A DNA stretch of 64,000 nucleotides. Source: Streptomyces sp. HM190. Its GTDB lineage: Bacteria; Actinomycetota; Actinomycetes; Streptomycetales; Streptomycetaceae. Numbering within the stretch: the first letter of the stretch is position 1; each line of letters begins with the position of its first letter. The position numbers were made by a program, and so were the translations under genes. The stretch lies in assembly GCF_009857135.1 (NCBI RefSeq), contig NZ_CP047318.1:2728001-2792000 (forward strand). Reading direction: 5' to 3'. Under the pieces are notes generated by a model that was not told the origin of the DNA, made no database searches, and saw nothing but the letters and a program-made list of their open reading frames with translations. Of this stretch, positions 48,565 through 57,429 are shown in pieces.

Positions 48565-49948
48565 CCCGAACAGCCTCCTGGCCGTCCGCTTTCACAACGC
48601 ACGCCCAGGCCTCGATCTGATCACCATCGTCGACGCCGCGCTGCCGGTCGCCCAGATCACTGCCGAGGTCCTCGCACAGGACAGCAAGAGCCTCCCTCTG
48701 ATGGACGAGTTCGTCCTACGGCTAGTCGACCACCAGGTGACCCGAGGGCACAGCATCGCCGGCATGCTCGGCCTTCCCGAGCGCATGGTCGACCAGACCG
48801 TCGCCGCTCTCTTCAGCTCTGACGACCTGCGCTGGTCACGCCCAGGCTCCGGCGACGACTCCGCCGTACGCGGCCTGCAACTGACCGACAAGGGCCGGAT
48901 CACCGCCCGCGAGGCGGCGCAAAACGTCCCGGTCCGCGTCAACCAGCCACTGGTCTACGACCAGATGCTGTGGAAGATAGCCCCCTACAACCGCAACACC
49001 ACCATCCCCCGCGGCCAGGCTGAGCAGGCCGGCATGGTCATGTTGCCAGTGGCTCGCTCCGGACCGGTCGAGGACTCCGACGTCACCGCCGCTGCCATCA
49101 CGGCGCTACTGCGCGACAACGGCACCACCGACCGTGAGGTGCTCCAGGTCAAGAGCGTCCAACAGTCCCCATCCCGCCGCGTCCTGCCGGTCAAACTCCT
49201 CGTCTACGCCGACACGGACCGCACCGACATCCAGCTAGGCGTCGTCGTCGACGGGGAACTCAGCCACCCCCACGAGCTCGCCCTGATCGGTCTCGGCGGG
49301 GCCAAGGCCCTCGGCATCACTGTCGAACCACCAGCCAAGCGGCCCGTCCTGGACTCCGAGCTGGAAAAGGCCCGTGTACCTCTGGCCGAGGTCACCCAGC
49401 ACCGCGCCGAACAGGCCGCCTTCCAGCTCGGGGCCCAGACCCCCACCCCGAAGGCCCCGGCCGAACCCCAGCCGCAGACGGACGAAATCCGCGCCATCGG
49501 GGTCTTCGAGCACCCCGAGATCCTCGAAGACGCGCTCACCCACGCCCGCCGCCGGCTGCTGCTCATCTCTCCGTGGATCAAGAAGGCCATCGTCACCACC
49601 GAGTTCATCAGCCGGCTCGAAGCCCGCCTCACCCGAGGTGTGAAGGTAGACATCGCCTACGGCTACGAGGACAACGACCGCAAGACCGACCCCGACGCCG
49701 TCCGCAGACTGACCAATCTCGCCGCGCGCTACCCCGACAAGTTCACCTTCACCCGCCTGAAAAGCACCCATGCCAAGGTCCTCGTCTACGACAACGTCTG
49801 GGTGACCACCTCCTTCAACTGGCTGTCCTTCGCAGGCGACCCCGACCGCACCTACCGAATGGAAGAAGGAAGCCTCATCCGCAACCGCACGGTCGCTGAC
49901 ACCCAATACGACAGGTACCTTCATCTGATCGACGAACAGCGCCGCTGA
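48551..49948 (+). CDS. mkoB: PLD-superfamily nuclease, MkoB-type
   Basis: 465 aa. The C-terminal third (about 315-465) is a phospholipase-D-type nuclease domain with one HKD motif, 'HAKVLVYDN' (about 406), followed by 'VTTSFNWLS'; a second half-site may be 'ISPWIKKAIVT' (about 340), or the enzyme may work as a dimer. The N-terminal 300 residues look like a winged-helix region ('MLGLPERMVDQTVAALFSS', 'LQLTDKGRITAREA') plus a beta-rich part. It starts 14 nt inside the kinase-helicase gene, so expression is coupled. Expected to be the nucleic-acid-cleaving effector of the Mokosh-like pair. Confidence 0.83.
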   Translation: MPTFSPNSLLAVRFHNARPGLDLITIVDAALPVAQITAEVLAQDSKSLPLMDEFVLRLVDHQVTRGHSIAGMLGLPERMVDQTVAALFSSDDLRWSRPGSGDDSAVRGLQLTDKGRITAREAAQNVPVRVNQPLVYDQMLWKIAPYNRNTTIPRGQAEQAGMVMLPVARSGPVEDSDVTAAAITALLRDNGTTDREVLQVKSVQQSPSRRVLPVKLLVYADTDRTDIQLGVVVDGELSHPHELALIGLGGAKALGITVEPPAKRPVLDSELEKARVPLAEVTQHRAEQAAFQLGAQTPTPKAPAEPQPQTDEIRAIGVFEHPEILEDALTHARRRLLLISPWIKKAIVTTEFISRLEARLTRGVKVDIAYGYEDNDRKTDPDAVRRLTNLAARYPDKFTFTRLKSTHAKVLVYDNVWVTTSFNWLSFAGDPDRTYRMEEGSLIRNRTVADTQYDRYLHLIDEQRR

Positions 49949-50014
49949 TCTCGACCCACGGCGCTCTTCACCCCGACAACCGCGTTCTTATGATTGTGGG
50001 ACGGGGAGATAGAC

Positions 50015-51079
50015 ATGAGTCTTACCGCCATTGATCCCGACCTCGGGATCCTGGACGCAACACAATCAGATCTGGGGTGTGGGCGGGACTGGGCGGCCGT
50101 GCATCGGGTGCGGCCTCGACCGGTCCTGTTATGTCCGGCCTGCCATCACCGCGTCCACGCCAAGCTCTCCCCTGGCGGCGTGCGGTTCTTCGCCCATGAT
50201 GCCGGGGCGTCACGTCAGTGTGCACTGGCGGGTGAGTCGGTGGCACACCATCGACTGAAGCTGGCGCTGGCCACCGCAGTTCGCAGTGCCGGGCATCACG
50301 CGTCGGTGGAGGCATCTGGCCCTGGGGGTAAGTGGCGTGCCGATGTGTTGTCGGTCAGTCCCGATCGTGCCAAACGCTGGGCGTGGGAGGCTCAGCTATC
50401 CGCGGCCACCAGCGCAGACATAGATGAGCGCACCGCTCGCTACGCTGCCGACGGCATTCGGGTCTGCTGGGTGTCCGACCGATCCAGGAATTGGCTGGGA
50501 ACCGCTCCGTCGCTGCTCGTGAGACCCGCAAACGTCGGGGACTATGCAGTGGAGGCCGGACCGGCACGGTTCGTCACCGAGGAATGCACCTGCAGCCACG
50601 GCCACCGTACGTGTCCGGCTGGTCGGCACGGACACTGGGAACGCGACCGTGAGGTCCCTTTGGGAGGGGTAGTCGTCAGTATTCTCAACGCCACCCTGCT
50701 GCCCTAGGCCCCCGCAGGTCCAGTGAGCGTGGGGAGCACTGGCGTTTGGCGATGGCTGTGGGCAACCTCGGAGGCGATCGCGCAGGCCGCAGCCCATGCC
50801 GAGGAGGAGCGTGTTGGCAGGGAGCGTTGGCGCACTCAGCGGATTGAGTACGCCGCTCGTCGGTTCCCCGAGGCCAACGCCTCCTTTGTCAACGCGTGGC
50901 AGCAGACGCTAGCTCCGGCCGCGCGGCAGCGGTTGCAGGACACCGCGCTGGCACAGGCCCGCGTCGAGACCGGCAAGTCGGCATTCGTTCATCTGGCAGC
51001 GACCGCTTATCACTTCGGCTGCGGAGTCCTGGTGACAGTCGGCTCGGCCGTTCCCACCTCGCCCCGGGACTGGTACGGC
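50015..51079 (+). pseudogene. CoiA-like competence/nuclease-domain gene with internal stop, truncated by an IS
   Basis: From ATG 50015 (GGGGAGA upstream) it reads a CoiA-type protein: Cys pair 'LLCPACHHRVHAK', 'LAGESVAHHRLKLALA', then the nuclease-like 'WRADVLSVS' and 'WAWEAQLSAA', and a Cys/His cluster 'CTCSHGHRTCPAGRHG'. An amber TAG (50705-50707) interrupts it after 230 codons. The same frame then continues with coding-like sequence ('WRWLWATSEAIAQAAAHAEEE') for about 120 codons until the IS boundary at 51080. CoiA relatives in actinomycetes normally have such a helical C-terminal extension, so this is one gene split by a nonsense codon and then cut by the IS. The first 230 residues could still be made. 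Confidence 0.7.
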
Positions 51080-51225
51080 CTGAGAGAGTGTTGTCTTTTC
51101 GATCTTGAGCGGTGGCGGTCGAACGCGGTTTCCCGGTCGGGTGATCTGGCCGTGGCCGGGGCATGAGGACGGGGCCTCCTGAACAGCTCGTGGGTGTCGA
51201 ATCCATAGAGCAGCAGGAGGCCCCG

Positions 51226-52143
51226 GTGCCGCAGTCTTCCGTGTCGATGGCAGGGCAGTCCAACTCGGCTGCTCCATCGTGTGATTGCCTCGCGCACGTG
51301 TACGGCAACGCGGCCGACCAGCCCGAACGGCAGCGCCGGTACCCGACGGACATGACGGACGCGGAGTGGGCCGAGGTCCGGTCACTGCTGCCGGTGCCGG
51401 GCTGGATGCGCGGGCGGGGCGGCCGGCCGGAGGGGTATTGCCACCGTGCGATGCTGGACGCGATCCGCTATCTCGTGGACAACGGAATCAAGTGGCGGGC
51501 GATGCCGGTCGACTTCCCGCCGTGGGACCGGATTTACGCCTTCTTCCGCCGCTGGCGCGACCATGGCCTGGTCAGCGAGTTCCACGACCGGCTGCGCGCC
51601 AGGGTTCGCGAGAAGCTGGGCAGGGATACGGAGCCGACGGCCGGGGTCATCGACTCGCAGTCCATCAAGGCGGACGCCGTCGTCGGTGCCGACAGCCGTG
51701 GCTACGACGGCGGCAAGCAGATCAACGGGCGCAAGCGGCACGTCGTGGTCGATACCCTCGGCCTGCTGCTGGGTGTGATGGTCACGGCTGCGGATGTCGG
51801 CGACCGCACCGCCGCGCAGGTCCTGCTGGCCCAGGTGGCCGCCGTGCACCACCGCCTCGCCCTCGTCTGGGCCGACGGCGGCTATACCGGCAGCCTCGTC
51901 GAGCACTGCCTGGCCGCCTTCGCGCTGGTGCTGGTGATCGTCAAACGCAGCGATGACATGCGCGGCTTCGTGGTGCTGCCCAAGCGGTGGATCGTCGAGC
52001 GTCTTTTCGCCCATCTCATGCGCAGCCGCCGCCTGGCCCGCGACTACGAGCGCCGCACCGCCAGTGCCGAGGCGGTCATCTACTGGTCGATGACCATGGT
52101 CATGAGCCGCCGCCTGGCCCGGCCACACCGCGGGCGGGCGTGA
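51226..52143 (+). CDS. IS5-family DDE transposase
   Basis: 305 aa. The N-terminal DUF4096-like helix-turn-helix region ('MTDAEWAEVRSLLPVPGW') is followed by the DDE core: Asp in 'GVIDSQSIKAD', Asp in 'LVWADGGYTG' and Glu in 'RWIVERLFAHL'. GTG 51226 with AGGAGG 5 nt upstream is chosen over the longer frame. Uninterrupted and apparently functional. Confidence 0.92.
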   Translation: MPQSSVSMAGQSNSAAPSCDCLAHVYGNAADQPERQRRYPTDMTDAEWAEVRSLLPVPGWMRGRGGRPEGYCHRAMLDAIRYLVDNGIKWRAMPVDFPPWDRIYAFFRRWRDHGLVSEFHDRLRARVREKLGRDTEPTAGVIDSQSIKADAVVGADSRGYDGGKQINGRKRHVVVDTLGLLLGVMVTAADVGDRTAAQVLLAQVAAVHHRLALVWADGGYTGSLVEHCLAAFALVLVIVKRSDDMRGFVVLPKRWIVERLFAHLMRSRRLARDYERRTASAEAVIYWSMTMVMSRRLARPHRGRA

Positions 52144-52633
52144 ACCGGCCCGCGGCCGGCTCGGCCAGCCAGCCGCGCGCGACCAGGCGTTTCGCCTTCG
52201 ACCGGAGCGCCTCCACCCTTGCCGGCACCACGTCCATGCCGAAGGCGGCGGCCATCTCCTGGCAGGTCACCGGCCCCTGCCCGAGCCGGGCCCGGTCGGC
52301 TGCCACCTGCAGAATGCGCTGGTAGTCCGCCGACAACACCGACCAGGCCAGACCTTCACGCCACACGGGCACCTGCGACTTCGGCTTCGCCGCGTCCCGG
52401 ACGACCGCCTGCGCATCCGTGTCCCGCGTTTCCTGGACGACCTCCACGGCCGCGGTGCCGGTGTCCGGAGTCAGCACGTCACCGACTCGCCTGCGGGCGA
52501 TCACCCACTCCTGCCACTCCTGCTCGGCCGCGGCCAACTCGGCCTGGATTCGGTCGGCCTCCTCCCGCAGCCCGTCGACGCGACGGCGAGCAGCGAGCTC
52601 GTACTGTTCCAGCAGTCCAACAACCGACGGCAT
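52100..52633 (-). CDS. IS-borne passenger protein, unknown function
   Basis: 177 aa, convergent with the transposase and overlapping its 3' end by 44 nt, fully inside the terminal repeats. The N-terminal half is a long coiled coil ('LEQYELAARRRVDGLREEAD', 'ELAAAEQEWQEW'). The C-terminal half looks like a winged-helix DNA-binding domain ('GPVTCQEMAAAFGMDVVPARVE', 'LVARGWLAEPAAGRF'). ATG 52633 has GGAGG 7 nt upstream. Similar proteins are common in streptomycete genomes near insertion sequences; a role in target choice or regulation is only a guess. Confidence 0.75.
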   Translation of the reverse strand: MPSVVGLLEQYELAARRRVDGLREEADRIQAELAAAEQEWQEWVIARRRVGDVLTPDTGTAAVEVVQETRDTDAQAVVRDAAKPKSQVPVWREGLAWSVLSADYQRILQVAADRARLGQGPVTCQEMAAAFGMDVVPARVEALRSKAKRLVARGWLAEPAAGRFTPARGVAGPGGGS

Positions 52634-52748
52634 CCACGACCTCCCGGGCAGCGACAACACGACACGCCACTACTCCCAAGAGACCGCCGACCTATGCCCC
52701 ACCAGCAGAAACGCAGTCCTCAAGTCCGGAAAGGCAACAACTTCTCAG

Positions 52749-54426
52749 TGCCGTCATCCTGACGGGCGCCTCCCGCCACCGTTGGGGCCGCCTCGTCATC
52801 CTTGGCCTGCTGGATTGTCTCGGGGACGAGTCACAGATGCGGCAGGTTGCGCTGGAACTGCTTCACCACGTGGAGATTCCCGCTGACGAATGGGGGAACG
52901 ACGAGGGGGCCGGTCAGGAGCTCCTTTCGCCTTCGACTCTTGCCGTCCGCTTGGCCGACCGGGTGGCCTTGGGCCTGCGAGAGGAGCAAGACGACGCTGA
53001 GGCCGGGAAGGCCGCCGATTTGCTGCGTGCCTGGTTGCCGCACTGGCTGGCCACTTCCAATCGCACCGCCATCGACCTGACGATCGACGCGCTTGCCGAT
53101 ACCGCCGATACGAGTATGGCGCTCGCCGAGGCTTCGGCCGACCTTGTGCCGATTCTTCCCGAACCCGACGTTGCCCGTTACGCGGCGGCGTTGGCAGCCA
53201 AACTCACCCCCCAGCGCGATGCTGCCCCCACCATCGATGCCGCACTGCGTACCACCCTGATCAACTTCCTCCACGCTACGAAGGACAGCGAGGAAGCGGC
53301 TACGGCCGAGGCCACCACGCAGGTGATCGCTAGCCTCACCGCCGGCCTGGAGGCGGAAGCCCCCGCGGGGGACTTCGCCCACGAGAGTCTCCCTTATCTG
53401 CTGACCACCCAGCAGGGCTCGGCTCACGCACCGACCCTCGCCATGCAGGTCATCAATGCCATCCCGAACCAGGCCACGCCACATGCGCTCCTGCTGACCT
53501 CGCTTCTGCACCAGCTCTTCGCGATCCCCACCGTGCGGGACCAACACCTGCCTCAGGCGCTCACAAGAGTGCAGCAGTGGATCAGCTCGGCCCAAGCCGG
53601 ACCTGCCATGGCCTTCGCCGCCCGCTATGCGGACCAGCCCGCCGTCAATGACCAGTGGCTGGCCTGGATCGGGCAACACTGGGACGCTCTTGCCACGGCC
53701 GAACGCGATCTTGTCCTTAGCGCCGCAGGCCGCCCCGAACTGATGCCTCCTCACGCGGCTGCTCAGTACCTTCCGGCGCTGCTGCTGAACCATCTCCTCG
53801 ACGTTTCGGCCGACGCTCCGTGGGAGTCCGCCCCGAGGCTCTGGGCCGCCTTGAACGAAGATCAGCGCGCCCAACTCCTGGCGGCCGAGCGAGGGCGCTG
53901 CCCAGAGCTGGCCGTACAAGCAGCCGAGAGTCCCATGTCCCTGCTGTTCGGTGCCTTGCAGCGTGCAGGTGAGGATCTTGAGAATCTTCTACAGCTCCTG
54001 CGCGACGCCCCCGAGGCATCAGACGCCGTGAATCAGTTCATCGAAGAGCTTCTACACGCTCCCGCCTGGCAGCCCGGCCCCGCCGAGAAGGCTGTGGCAG
54101 GCATCCCCGATCCAACGGCCGCGTGGTCCACGGCACTCAGCGCAGCCTCCGAAGGCCGGGATGGCCTGCACCGGGCGGCCCATGTGATCCGGGCGCTGGC
54201 GGAACAGCACCCCGATAGCGTTCCAGAGACATTCGTGCAGGACTTCGCGCCTCTCGTCCACGACTGCACTGACGTGGACACCGCGGCCACACTGGGCCAC
54301 GCGGTGCAGCCGCTACGCGAAACAGCGAGGGTCGTGTCCCGAACGCTCACGGGAGAACACAACACGACCAAAGAACAAAAGGAGAGAAACTCGGCGTTCC
54401 GGAGGGCCGCTGGCATCCGCCGCTGA
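52749..54426 (+). pseudogene. 5'-truncated large helical-repeat protein
   Basis: About 558 residues remain, ending in a natural stop ('FRRAAGIRR'). The sequence is almost entirely alpha-helical with Ala/Leu-rich repeats of roughly 35-45 residues ('LPYLLTTQQGSAHAPTLAMQ', 'WISSAQAGPAMAFAARYADQ'), like a TPR/HEAT-type solenoid and no catalytic motif. The beginning was replaced by the IS: the reading frame enters from inside the right terminal repeat. The missing N-terminus might have been an NTPase, as in many STAND-like proteins, but nothing shows that here. Confidence 0.65.
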
Positions 54427-54557
54427 ACGCGCCCAGGGACGGATCGGCACTGCCGGCTATGACCGCAGGGGCTCCAACCAATGGCACGCCGGAGCCCCTG
54501 GGCACAGACTCGCCTAACACCGCTCGGCGAGGCAGCGCCTACCACTTACCTACGGCG

Positions 54558-54968
54558 TCACATCAACGTGCCCTGCTCATAGCGGCCAGCCATGGGCCCC
54601 AACTCGCGGACGGTGTCACCGGTCATTTCCTTCCACCAAGCGGCGAAGACCCTCCGGTGACACCACTGTGCCGGATCGGACAGGTCCTCAAAACAAAGCA
54701 GGACCAGCCGGTGGTCCCTCTCGATCTCGGCGATCTGCTTGAGTCGTTCCGCGATGCGCTGAACCCCGCATTGGTCGAGATCGGCCCTGTATGCCGTCGT
54801 GAACTCCGGCAGCGATTTGCTGAAGTACTCCCTCTGCGGCGCGAGTTCACGCACCGAGTGTGCGAGGGTGTATCGAAGCTTGAACCGCGGGGCCCCCAAC
54901 GTTATGCGGACAGGCACGCCCTGTGTCGGCTGGAATTGCTGGTACCGGTTCGTGAAGAGCGTTAGCAA
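54558..54968 (-). CDS. DUF488 family protein
   Basis: About 136 aa with the DUF488 signature: 'APRFKLRYTLAHSVRELAP' N-terminal region and the C-terminal 'LVLLCFEDLSDPAQWCHRRVF' cysteine-containing strand-loop, then 'AAWWKEMTG'. Function of the family is unknown, although the Cys-x-Glu and Cys-His pair suggest a metal- or thiol-based activity. TTG 54968 is preferred as start because AGGAAAGGAAG precedes it by a few bases; the frame could extend to GTG 55004. It is read in the same direction as the parB gene, downstream of its terminator. Confidence 0.78.
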   Translation of the reverse strand: MLTLFTNRYQQFQPTQGVPVRITLGAPRFKLRYTLAHSVRELAPQREYFSKSLPEFTTAYRADLDQCGVQRIAERLKQIAEIERDHRLVLLCFEDLSDPAQWCHRRVFAAWWKEMTGDTVRELGPMAGRYEQGTLM

Positions 54969-54999
54969 GCTACTTCCTTTCCTGGGTTGCACATCACGC

Positions 55000-55029
55000 G
55001 TCAACGCCCGGAACCTTCCGGGCGTTGAC
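55000..55029 (-). terminator. Perfect 14-bp-stem hairpin after parB
   Basis: GTCAACGCCCGGAA (55000-55013) pairs perfectly with 55016-55029, leaving a 2-base centre (effectively a small loop). It lies about 50 nt past the parB-like stop codon and just upstream of the DUF488 start. Strong intrinsic-terminator candidate. Confidence 0.75.
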
Positions 55030-55077
55030 TTCTCGGGAGTGAAGAGGACCGGCAGCCGTCGGGCCCCTCGCCTGCTC

Positions 55078-56181
55078 CTACTTACCGGCCGGAGCCGCCA
55101 CCTTCTCTTCGGCCGCAGCCGCAGGCTCGGCCTTCTTCACGGGGGACTTCCTGGCCGGAGCCTTGGTTGCCGTGGCCGTGGCCGCGGTCCGCGCCTTGCT
55201 CTTCGGCGCCAGCGGTTTCGGCGCCGCCTTCTCATTGGCAGCCTCCTGCTGGACCTCGACCGCGGCCTTGTTGAACTCCGCTTCCATGGCCCGCTGGATG
55301 CCCTGGGCCTTGCTCAGCAGGTTCCGCACCATCTGCACCTTGGCGTACAGGCGGCCGACGACGCGCACGTGGCGACTGAGGTCGTCACCGAGGATGACCG
55401 CCAGGTCCTCCGGCTTCTTCTCGGCCAGCTCCTCCAGCAGCGGGATCAGGACTTCCTCAGCCTTGCCGAGCCCGTCCTTCGCCTTGGCCTTGGCCTTCTT
55501 TCGCGTCTCCTGCTCCTCGGTCGTCGGAGCCTTCTCGTTGGTCAGGGAGGTCTGCTGCTCCATCAGCTTGAGGCCATTCGCGAAGTGCTGCGCCTCAGCC
55601 TCGCTGTCGAAGTCGCCACGCACGTACCGCATGGCGGCCACCATCTGGTTGGCCGGGGTGAGCTGGGCGATGTGCCAGGCCAGGTTGTTCTTGATCTGGC
55701 CGTTGTCGACCATTTCCGCGACCTCGGGGCGCAGGGTGAGCAGACCGAGCCGCCAGGTGATGTGGGTTTCCGTCTTGCCGAACTGCTTGGCAATCTTCGC
55801 CGGGGTCCAACCGGCGGCCTTGAGGTCGGCGTACGCGCCGGCCTCTTCCATGATGGTCATGTCGGCGCGGTTCACGTTTTCCGCGATGCTGAGGACGTAC
55901 GCCTCCTCCTCTGAGGCGCCCTCGACCACCTTGGCCGGGATGACCTCCAGGCCGGCCGCCTTGCAAGACCGCCAGCGGCGCTCGCCCGCGATCAGCATGT
56001 AGGGAACCTTGGCGCCCTCGACCGGCCGGACGACGACCGGCTGGAGGAGGCCGTTCTCCTTGATGCTGGCGGTCAGTTCCTGCTGCGCCTCCTCGGAGAA
56101 GAACTTGCGGGGCTGCTCCGGGTTGGGGGCGATCTCGCTGATCTTGATGTTAATGAAAGCGACCTTGCCAGTGTCGGCCAT
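55078..56181 (-). CDS. ParB/Spo0J-like partition protein
   Basis: 367 aa. The N-terminal ParB CTPase-fold domain has 'EIAPNPEQPRKFFSEEAQQEL', 'LLQPVVVRP' and the CTP-binding 'AGERRWRSCKAAG' (about 68) and 'SIAENVNRADM' (about 100). The central helix-turn-helix is 'WTPAKIAKQFGKTETHITWRL'. The C-terminal 100 residues are Ala/Lys/Pro-rich, a likely DNA-condensing tail. No ParA partner lies nearby, so it may use a host or distant ParA, or act in regulation or transfer of the element. Start ATG 56181 with GAAAGG upstream. Confidence 0.9.
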   Translation of the reverse strand: MADTGKVAFINIKISEIAPNPEQPRKFFSEEAQQELTASIKENGLLQPVVVRPVEGAKVPYMLIAGERRWRSCKAAGLEVIPAKVVEGASEEEAYVLSIAENVNRADMTIMEEAGAYADLKAAGWTPAKIAKQFGKTETHITWRLGLLTLRPEVAEMVDNGQIKNNLAWHIAQLTPANQMVAAMRYVRGDFDSEAEAQHFANGLKLMEQQTSLTNEKAPTTEEQETRKKAKAKAKDGLGKAEEVLIPLLEELAEKKPEDLAVILGDDLSRHVRVVGRLYAKVQMVRNLLSKAQGIQRAMEAEFNKAAVEVQQEAANEKAAPKPLAPKSKARTAATATATKAPARKSPVKKAEPAAAAEEKVAAPAGK

Positions 56182-56541
56182 TTCCCACGCCTTTCTGAAT
56201 TCTCTTTAGAGGGTGCTTCCCTTTGTTCTTACACTTATATCTTAATGGCAGATACCGCCAAGGCAAGTGGGAAAGCCTTTTAATTCAAGGGAATTCAAAA
56301 AGGAAACACCCCCGTTTTTCTAGATTCCATTCGGGTGTGGATACGAGAGAGCCCGCCACGACCGAGCGGTCAATGGCGGGCTGGCTCCCGTCACGCACCC
56401 CGACGACCGCACCGGACGGCCGACTCCTCGCCAGGCGGGGCGCGGGGGGGTCGGCCGCCCGGCGAGGAGCAGGGAAGGACGCCGCTTGCGCGACGTTGCC
56501 GTGCGGGTTCCTGCGGCTGCTGTACCCGCCTCGACGCCTTA
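56182..56541. other. parB upstream region
   Basis: 360 bp, AT-rich near parB and GC-rich further out. No gene. Besides the promoter listed, two hairpins stand out: AGCCCGCCA/TGGCGGGCT (56350-56358 with 56374-56382) and CTCCTCGCC/GGCGAGGAG (56424-56432 with 56461-56469). IS copy 1 begins at its right end, so regulatory sequence may have been displaced. Confidence 0.6.
56239..56266 (-). promoter_or_regulatory. Candidate parB promoter
   Basis: On the minus strand TTGCCT (56266-56261) and TAAGAT (56244-56239) are 16 bp apart in an unusually AT-rich stretch, about 58 bp before the parB start codon. Reasonable match to a housekeeping promoter. Confidence 0.45.
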
Positions 56542-56608
56542 GAACTCCTAACGAAATGATCTTCGAGGTGGTTGGATCACTCCGGGACCGATGATCCGGA
56601 GGTGTGGG

Positions 56609-57429
56609 GTGGCGCGGCCGAAGCCGTGGGAAGTCGATGACGACCTGTGGGCGGTGATCGAGCCGCTGTTGCCCAGGGTTGAGCGTCGGGCTCGACATCC
56701 GGGGCGCAAGCGGCACCCGGACCGGCTGGTGTTTCAGGGCATCTTGTTCGTGCTGCACACCGGGATCGCATGGGAACACCTTCCGCAGGAACTCGGCTTC
56801 GGCTCCGGCATGACGTGCTGGCGCCGCCTGGCCGAATGGACCAAGGCGGGTGTCTGGCCCCGGCTGCACGAGGTACTTCTCGCCAAGCTCCGCAGCGCGA
56901 ACGCCCTGGACTTCTCCCGCGCGGCGGTCGACGGCTCCCACATCCGCGCGTTAAAGGGGGCTCCAAGACGGGACGAAGCCCTGTCGACCGGGGCAGGACG
57001 GGCAGCAAACACCACCTGATCACCGACGCGACCGGCATCCCACTCGCCGCCACCCTGACCGGCGGCAATCGCAACGACGTCACCCAGCTGATCCCGCTGC
57101 TTGAGGCCGTACCACCGGTGCGGGGCAAGCGCGGCCGGCCCCGGCACCGCCCAGACGTGGTGCTCGGAGACCGCGGCTACGACCACGACAAGTACCGCCG
57201 TCTGGTCTGGGACCTCGGCGTGAAGCCGCAGATCGCCCGACGGGGCACCGAACACGGTTCCGGGCTCGGCAAACAACGATGGGTCGTGGAGCGCGCGTTC
57301 GCCCACCTGCACTGGTTCCGCCGCCTGCGGATCCGCTGGGAGATCCGCGACGACATCCACGAAGCCTTCCTCAGCCTCGCTTGCAGCATCATCTGCTGGC
57401 GACGGCTGAAGAAGCTCCGGCCTCTTTAA
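56609..57429 (+). CDS. IS5-family transposase by programmed -1 frameshift (copy 1)
   Basis: OrfA (to 57019) carries the DUF4096 HTH region and first catalytic Asp ('AAVDGSHIRAL'). The second frame (to 57429) carries 'DVVLGDRGYDHDKYRR' and 'RWVVERAFAHLHWF' with the remaining Asp and Glu. The frames join at the slippery heptamer A-AAG-GGG (56953-56959): a -1 slip gives one continuous DDE enzyme of about 273 aa. GTG 56609 is chosen as start because GGAGG lies 7 nt before it; an ATG at 56591 is in frame. Confidence 0.88.

Larger units (their letters stand above)
51080..52748 (+). mobile_element. IS5-type insertion sequence, 1669 bp, with passenger gene
   Basis: Bounded by imperfect inverted repeats of about 30 bp (23 of 30 positions match): CTGAGAGAGTGTTGTC on the left and CTGAGAAGTTGTTGCC read inward from the right. 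It contains a DDE transposase on the plus strand and a convergent passenger gene. I see no flanking target duplication, and the sequences on the two sides belong to different genes, so the insertion was accompanied or followed by a deletion. Confidence 0.8.

Noticed and set aside
50723..51166. Separate 147-aa gene after the CoiA-like gene
   Set aside because: It is in the same frame as the CoiA-like gene across one TAG, and its last 29 codons lie inside the IS, so it is better read as the continuation of that gene.
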